From positions 13,687,420 through 13,751,419 of the forward strand of contig OZ018333.1 of the NCBI GenBank assembly GCA_963969495.1: a stretch of 64,000 bases of DNA, in the 5' to 3' direction. The notes under the pieces were generated by a model. The model saw only the letters and a program-made list of their open reading frames with translations, was not told where the DNA came from and did not search any database. The translations under genes and the position numbers were made by a program. Shown here in pieces: positions 57,509 to 64,000 of the stretch. Source of the stretch: Ceratothoa steindachneri. Lineage: Eukaryota; Arthropoda; Malacostraca; Isopoda; Cymothoidae. Numbering within the stretch: position 1 is the first letter of the stretch; every line of letters starts with the position of its first letter.

Positions 57509-60474
57509 GCCGAATTTGTCCACCTATCTTTGTAGCCTCCCCTCCGAACCCCTTAAAGATTAGTACTCTCATATTTTGTACTCGGTGACGACGTTTGCGG
57601 CAACATAAAACAACTAAATACAAGTCTCGCTTGGCCCTGGAGACTGGGAGGGGGGGGGAGGGGGCTCACACTTCGGCCCTCTTGGCTCCGCTGGGGGGAG
57701 TGTGCATGATTCGGCCTCGTTGCTATTGCGTTTTAAGTTCTCCAGTGGTCATTAGGTCTGTGTAAAAACCGAACACTTCCGCCAATGGAGGACTCATATA
57801 GAAGTACTCATGCCAACATACCATTAATGGGGAGTACTTGTGTGTCTTAGATGGAGTACACAAATCCCCATACCCCCTGACTCAGAACGGATGGTTCCGC
57901 TATGGTCACGAATGATTTGTGATTGCTGGTTCGAGTCACCCCACACACACCCACACACTCTACCACACAGATACCCCCTCCCCCATTTGGAGTTTCCATT
58001 TCGTTCCTCCCCCATCTCCTTCTAGTGAGTTACATCTTCCTTCAGTATCCTACTATACCCCCCCCCCGTTGGTCTCTCCTTTCTGTCTCCCTGTCTCGAC
58101 TCATTATTCCATAATCTGCTTCTCCCTCTCTCATTCTTACTACTCCATAATCGGGAAGGAAGGGGGGGAGATTCCGGGGGAGTGTTTGAGAGAGAAGGGT
58201 CTCACCGAGGAGGAAGTGGAGGATTTGTTAGCGTGGAAGTTGTTTATGAGGGGGTGTATTTAGGGCCTTTTTGCAGCAATTAAACCTGCGGGGGGTTCGG
58301 TTCCACACAGGGCCTCCTAATTTTATGATTCGAATATTTTCATATTTTGAACCTTTTGATGAGGGGGGAACAAGTGTTTGGACCCCCCCCCCTCCCATTC
58401 TTGTAAATAGTCTCTTAATGGCGTTATGATCCCCCTACCCCAACTTGGGTTGGGGGGAGGGGAGTATATAGTAAGCGGGTTACTAATGTCAAACACTAGA
58501 CTCCAAACCTTCACTGCTTCAAGCAGCGTTCGACCCCTGCGCTCATTTCGGTGTGGACAATCTTGGAAGCGATCGAATTTTCTTCTTTATAATATTATTA
58601 TTATTGAAGTGTTTGTGAATTAAGGGTAAGTTAATTTATGCTCTTTTACCCGAGGAAAATTACCGAGCTCATTTAATTAATTTTAGTTAATTTAACTTGA
58701 CTCTGATCAATTTGGTGGCAAGAAAGTTTGGTTCCGTCTTTTGGTGATTGCTCAGGTTGCCCGGCTCATTCACACCCTCACTGCTAATTGGTGAAGTGAA
58801 CCTTTAGTGCTTTTCTTCTCTCTCACGTTTGAAGTGTTGTGCTTGACCCGTAAAAGTGTTAAAACGGGAGTAAATTTCCAAAAATTGATTCGCTCGTGGT
58901 TCACTTATGGAACACGTAAATTTCAGTGACATTTCGAACACTGGTGAAAGGGCCAGACCCGCTTCCTCGAACCCCCGGGACCACCCTTCCTCGTCTGTCC
59001 TTGAAAAGCTCCTCCCGTAAGGTAATGTGCCTCGACCAACTTATTTTATATCTGTAATTTATCATTCATTACCAACCCTCTGCTTGTTATAATATAAGCA
59101 ATCACTGATTCTGCCTCCATAATTCTCCCTGTATCTTTCGGCCCCCAGTTTCTTATAGTGGGGTCAACATTCTTTCATTATTGTTTACTTCTCCCTTCTT
59201 TTATGCCAAATGCGTCCATCAAAGTCTCCCATTACAATTCATTTCTTTCTCTTTCCAGGCCCCTCTGTATTTCCTTCAGTATCCTATATTTCCCTCGTTG
59301 GTCTCATGAAGTTGAATGAAAGGGGAAAAAGGGGGAGATAAAGTTATAATAGATCGCCGTACCCCTCCCTCCTCTCCCCACCCTGGTCCTCCTCGAGGAA
59401 ACAGTTCACCTAGGTGATAGATGGCCTTACATTTTAACGTGGAATCCGAACCCATGTGTTTTTTTTCGTCCTATTTCATGCTTTGCCCTGTCCCGTGTGT
59501 TAATGTTTGGCCATAGGAATAGATTGGGTTGAAAGTAATGGAAGGAAATGGAAGGAAGAACGAAGTTTTCGGGTCTTCCTAATCGGGGTTTCTGCGGAAA
59601 TGTCCTCCCCGTCCCTTTCGTCCGCTTTGTTCGTAGTACTCGGAAACAGCACCTGTGCTCTCCAACCTGCTGCTCTTTGGCTCTTAAGTTCCTGTCCTTT
59701 CTTCCTGCCTTTTTTTAACAATTTTCTTTCCCTTTTATTTGATGGTTCCGTTCTTATTTTGTTCTGTATATTTTTGTTTTCTTTCTGTTTGTTTCGTATT
59801 CGTGATTGATAACATTGTTTTGTTGCAATTTAATCAGATTGCCTCATCTGGATCTTGTGTACATTGCAATTCTAGTGTACACTAATGTACGCCGGTTCCT
59901 TACTTGGTATTTCGTTTTCTTTCTTCCTTTTTCAAAATGAAGTTTCCTTAGTTTGTAAAATGATCTCATTCTACCCTTCCCTCTCTTTATTCTTTTAGTT
60001 ACATTTTTCTTGTTACCATTTATTGTGGTTGTTAGCTCCAAAATCGAGCCTTCTGTGTTCTATTTGTATCGCTTGCCGTCTCACAAGATTTCTTCCATAC
60101 TTGGCTTTTATTTTTAATTTATCTCTTCTGGTTTTATCTTCCATTTTTATTTCATCATAATCGTTCAAGTTCTTTATTTGTACTCCGGCCGTCATCTTCA
60201 CCGGCCAACTGTATGTTAACGCAGTACTCATTCCTGGTTCGAGGAATGACGCACAAATTTCTAATTATGACGAAAAAGTAATTTGCCGCCATCTTGTCAA
60301 CGAAAGCTTGTCTTGAACCACCAAAAGAATGGGTTTAGGTAGGTTAGTTCTTTATAGTTTGGTCGGGGACTATGTGGCACCGGGTAATTTTCCCTCCACA
60401 ACAAATATGTACTTATGGCTATACCTTCCCCCCTCCACCTCATCGCCTACCAGGGTGAATTTTGGTTGTAAAAT
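57509..60474. repeat. Repeat block D, copy paired with 49618-51744
   Basis: It has the complete left part that the 49.6 kb copy lacks: the tagcctcccctccgaacccc segment, a G-run (57650-57658), gcctcgttgctattgcg, two AGTACT sites, and ctggttcgagtcacccc. After 58275 it parallels 49618-51840. At 58150-58263 a plus frame ends ECLREKGLTEEEVEDLLAWK, which faintly resembles the last residues of some LINE RTs (GLxEExxxDRxxW), but this is too short to assign. Confidence 0.8.
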
Positions 60475-60965
60475 ATTTTGGAAATATGTGCAGACTAAGA
60501 CAAAAAGGAAACCAAGGATTCCTGACTTATACAAGGGCACTGCTGAAGATGGAAAACTGAAAGTGATCTGGAAAAAGTTGAAGTTTTAGCAAAGCAATTT
60601 TCGAAGGTGTTTGTCACAATCAGATTCAATATCATCTTGTCATTTGATTTCTCTACTTTGTTTCTAAAAGGTATTATTTTAGTCCTTTATGAAGAAAAAA
60701 GAAATCCTATGGGTTTATTGGCCCAATTGCTCTAAATGAGAATGTAGTGGAAATTTTTTTTTTTTTTTTTTTGTCAGCAAATATAATATTTATTATAAAC
60801 CTTAAAAAATATAGTATAAATCATTTGCCCCCCCCCCAAAAAAAAAACCAAAGTAATAAAGTAGTTCTTCAAAAATCAGCAGATCAGGTTAATTGGGATA
60901 GGTGGTCCTTGTCTTCGTGTCTCCCGGCCAACAGCACGCATAGCGCATTGCCGCGAAGGATGGCC
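60475..60965 (+). pseudogene. Insert with LINE endonuclease-RT linker fragment
   Basis: These 491 bp replace 55 bp (51841-51895) of the paired copy. The first 90 bases read FWKYVQTKTKRKPRIPDLYK, then EDGKL. After a frameshift they read SDLEKVEVLAKQFSKVFVT. The pattern (K)FWKYVxSKTK...IPxLxxxDGxLxxxxxEKAEVLxxFFxSVFT is the region just before the RT fingers in CR1/jockey LINEs. The rest contains a run of 18 T (60756-60773), a C-run and an A-run, and no further coding. Confidence 0.7.
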
Positions 60966-63475
60966 ATGACGTCACTCAATCTCGTTTCACCGTTGTCATC
61001 TTCTAATTACACCTTTATTTTAATTGTGCGGCGTTATTCCTTTCCTCCTTCTGATTACCGACCCTAATTCCTTAATTCGTCCCTAATTCTCTATCTCGCT
61101 CATCGATAGCTCCGTTCCATTCGTCTGTTTCTCGTTCATTTATCAGCATTTATAATTCTTTCTTTACTTTACATGGACGGTTCTTTGCAAGTTCCCGCTG
61201 ATGACACACAAGTGAAGTTGAGGTGAACTTTAAAGTGACTTAAATAAGTTGGGCACCAAAGTGACAAATGAATTAACATGGGAAGAAGAGATAATAGAGA
61301 AATAAACTATGAAATGGATGGGCATTGGCTAAATGCAGTAGAGGATGAGGAGCACTATTTTTTTTACTCAGCGTTTAATACCCTCTTTCCACCAAATTTG
61401 GGTCTAAGCAGGCGGTGTTCATTTACAAAGTGTAAATTCTTTGGTAGAACTTTGCTTCTTTCAGGGCAGATCGGAGGAGGTGGCCTTTTGTTTTAGGATC
61501 ATCTGCTAGAATCGATTCTAGGGTTGGATTGTGTCCCGAGATTTAGCTCTCTTGTCCCGATACTGGTATTGTTTCTTTTCGAAATGGTCCCCGGAAAACC
61601 CCCGGGTCCCCTTCTAAAACTTAATGACGGGGAGATATTTTGGATTTTACAATACACCCTCAAAATGATTAGATTTGCTTCATCTCTTACCGATTACGAC
61701 TCGCCCCCCGCCCCCTCGACTTGGGTTTCGGGTGCAAGGGAAGCATTTTGGAGGCGTGCATGTTCCACCCCCCACCGCTCCTCTGGTGGGGTGTAAAAAC
61801 AACCACCTCAGTTTCGAGTCTGCCATTTTTCTCGCCGTCTTTTCTCGAAGAAGGCTTTTCTCTTTCGACAGTGGGGTGTTTCTAAGTGCTTTGGGGTCTT
61901 GCTCTGACTCGATGATTGTCTTCCAGTGGTGTCCTCTTTGTTTTCATCTGTTTGTTCTTCCTCACCTTCTGTTTGGTTATCCTCTTTTTCGTGTTCTCCC
62001 CCTCTTCCTCTGTTTTCTCTCAGCATCGAATTTAGTGATCTCTCATAACTGCCTGATTCTGGATATCAACATGTATTATTTATTACACATTATCGCTTCA
62101 GTGGTGTGTGTAGATGTTTGTAGGATCTGGTTCCAGTTGGCTGTTCATCCTCACAGATCATTATAATCTTTGCATCTTCTTATCTTATAATATTAAAGAT
62201 ATTAGCGGGTTTTCTTGATCAAATCGTTAATATTAATTTTTAGTTTGTTGTTAGTAATTCTGACAACAAACTTAGTGTGGAATGGGGAGCTCCGTGCCGT
62301 TAATTATGTTAAAGGCTTCGATTTTGACGGCATCAAAGTTTTCCTTCCAGTTGTTAATTACCCCTTTCGCTATCTCGTTCTTCGTTCCATTTGTCTGATT
62401 CTTGTTCATTTACTAGTATTTTTAATTCTTCCTCTACGTGCCTTGGTCGGTGCCTTGTATTAGGTAACGATCGCCCGCCCTGATGAACATTTGATATATA
62501 TTCGGTCCATTTGGACGCAGATCTTGTTTTGGAAGTGGAATGTGTGAAAGATTCTCTCTCTTCCTCTCTCTCTCTCTGCTCCTATCAACTGCTGGTCCTC
62601 CAGCCGTTTCATTCCCTCGCCCTTTTCTTCCTCCGTTAATTCATCTAAGTCTGTTGGTATATAATTTCTTAGTAAACGCTCGTACTTATTCCAATTTGCC
62701 CTTGTTATAGTTCTCTTTTGTGGTGGCCTGGTTAACATTCTTCTTGTGACCAGGGGCTCGGTTCTTCGAGGAAAGACGAGGCGTCTCGGATTTTCTCTTT
62801 GTTGTCCTTGTTCTCGTCCCTGGTCCTTCCGCCTGTGGTTTCCTCGTCAGAATCTTAATTAGGGGGACTTTTTGGATTTTACATTATCCCATAAAATTAT
62901 TAGATTTGCTTCATCTTTATTACCTCTTCCCGTCCCACATCCTCATATTTTTCATGGTGGCCCTTTGTAAAAGCCGAAATTACACGGTGCGACTCTACCC
63001 CCCTCCCCCGGAACTGGAACTGGAATTTGGGGTGGAAGAGGGGCATATTTTGGAGGCAGGGCCCTCCCCCGCTCTTCCGGTCGTGATTTATGAATAGTGC
63101 GAAAATGAAAAGGATGCAACAGTTTCGAGTTGGCAGTCGATCCGTGGGGTGGTTTAGGTGTTGTCACTCTTTCAAGAGATCCCGTTTTCGAAATGACTTT
63201 AGTGAATTGACGCTGATTCAATTTCGGCTTATAAATTGGTGGCAGGAAACGATGGCTAGTCAATTCAATGGGTGTTTCTTTGATTCCAATTGGTACGTGA
63301 AATGGTGTGGATAGGGAAAGAGATACTAGAATCTGTGATAATTCCACCGTAATAGCGAGGAGACTACTCGGGGAGAAAGGCTGTGCCCCAGGGTTAGATT
63401 ATAACCCGTGTATTTCCCTCAACATGGTCTTCGCCATTAATCACCCTCATCCAGCTAGCTATCCCGAGTAAGTAC
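60966..63475. repeat. Repeat block A, second paired copy
   Basis: Same landmarks as 51897-54415: TGACGTCA (60967), 16-bp palindrome (61506-61521), CT-run (62555-62578) and the end at cccgagtaagtacgtg (63466). Differences from the 52 kb copy are sparse. Confidence 0.88.
62460..62738 (-). pseudogene. LINE endonuclease-RT linker fragment
   Basis: Identical in translation to 53396-53674. Confidence 0.45.
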
Positions 63476-64000
63476 GTGACTCTCTCTTTGTGCCCGTCGA
63501 TCTCTGTGTGTATGTTCTCTTGTCACTCTTTATCTTATGACTTTATCATTGTCTATTGTGACTTTATCTTTGCCACTTCTGACTTTATCTTTGCCACTTG
63601 TGACTATCTTTCTTTCTCTTCTTGGGATTTTGTGACATGATCTTTGTCTCTATCGGTCTCTGCTATTTTCTCTCTTTATATATGTATTTTTACCTGCCTT
63701 TATATATTTCTTTGTCTCTTTATTTTTTCGTCTCTTTTATCCTTTGGCTATTTATTTATTTTAGTTTTTTTATGTATAGGTCTTTAATATTTTATGGCCG
63801 TTGTTATTTTAGTGTCTTTGTTTAATTTCTGGTTTTGTTTATTTTCTTTTGTTATTTTAGGCGCTATTTTTTTATTTTAGGTCTTTTTTCAAGGATTAGC
63901 TTTAAGGTCTTTTTATTTTTTTAAATTTTATGTCGTATTTTGGAATCTGTGTTAATTTTTAGTTTTTGTTATTTGGAGGTCTTTGTTGTTTAAGGGTTTT
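63476..64000. repeat. T-rich degenerate short-period repeats, to window end
   Basis: Close copy of 54416-54940. It continues past the right edge. Confidence 0.65.

Noticed and set aside
57919..58263. 114-codon plus-strand frame ending LTEEEVEDLLAWKLFMRGCI
   Set aside because: The end looks protein-like and faintly LINE-like, but the first two thirds are low-complexity antisense sequence and no upstream domain exists.

Overview
This is eukaryotic, repeat-dominated, intergenic-type DNA. No host protein-coding gene, rRNA, tRNA or CRISPR array could be recognised. Every recognisable coding sequence belongs to a transposable element: LINE (non-LTR) pieces of at least three lineages, one Copia LTR element 3' end and one mariner/Tc1-like transposase relic. 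The LINE tail at 6463-6865 (CxxC...TxRHxLxECP followed by a LIDFLGEAGLL-type end) and the transposase type resemble elements common in decapod crustacean genomes. An arthropod, most likely a crustacean, is therefore the best guess. It rests on remembered family character, not on a search.

Layout. (1) 1-6462: diverged repeat block A (copies at 1 and 4285), grading into T-rich degenerate repeats and then into a large 17-bp minisatellite. (2) 6463-10910: mostly single-copy DNA with dead transposon pieces (LINE tail, a GDQxKPWAPH-type arthropod repeat protein, an old LINE RT, a mariner-like transposase). (3) 10911-40527: three near-identical head-to-tail units of about 9.4 kb plus a partial fourth. 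Each unit carries, in order, a LINE RT C-terminus nested in a LINE endonuclease, a block A fragment, a jockey-like RT end, a Copia RNase H plus LTR, another RT end, and block D, which holds an antisense LINE endonuclease fossil. Unit 2 has an extra 780-bp internal duplication. (4) 40528-64000: an older, diverged alternation of the same blocks (D, A, D, D, A, A, D, A). It is interrupted by a degenerate TAGGCTA array and by a 5'-truncated LINE on the minus strand whose 507-residue reverse transcriptase frame (48077-49600) is intact. The D+A pair at 49.6-55.1 kb recurs at 58.3-64.0 kb.

Reading as a whole. The window looks like an old macrosatellite built from alternating A and D blocks with a repeat distance near 9 kb. 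One segment (10.9-40.5 kb) was recently re-amplified, apparently through recombination inside a LINE fragment that lies at both ends of the amplified tract. An assembly artefact must be excluded for that tract. Block A carries on its minus strand a degraded protein that I cannot identify but that is recognisable in several diverged copies. That fossil and the macrorepeat structure are the most interesting content.
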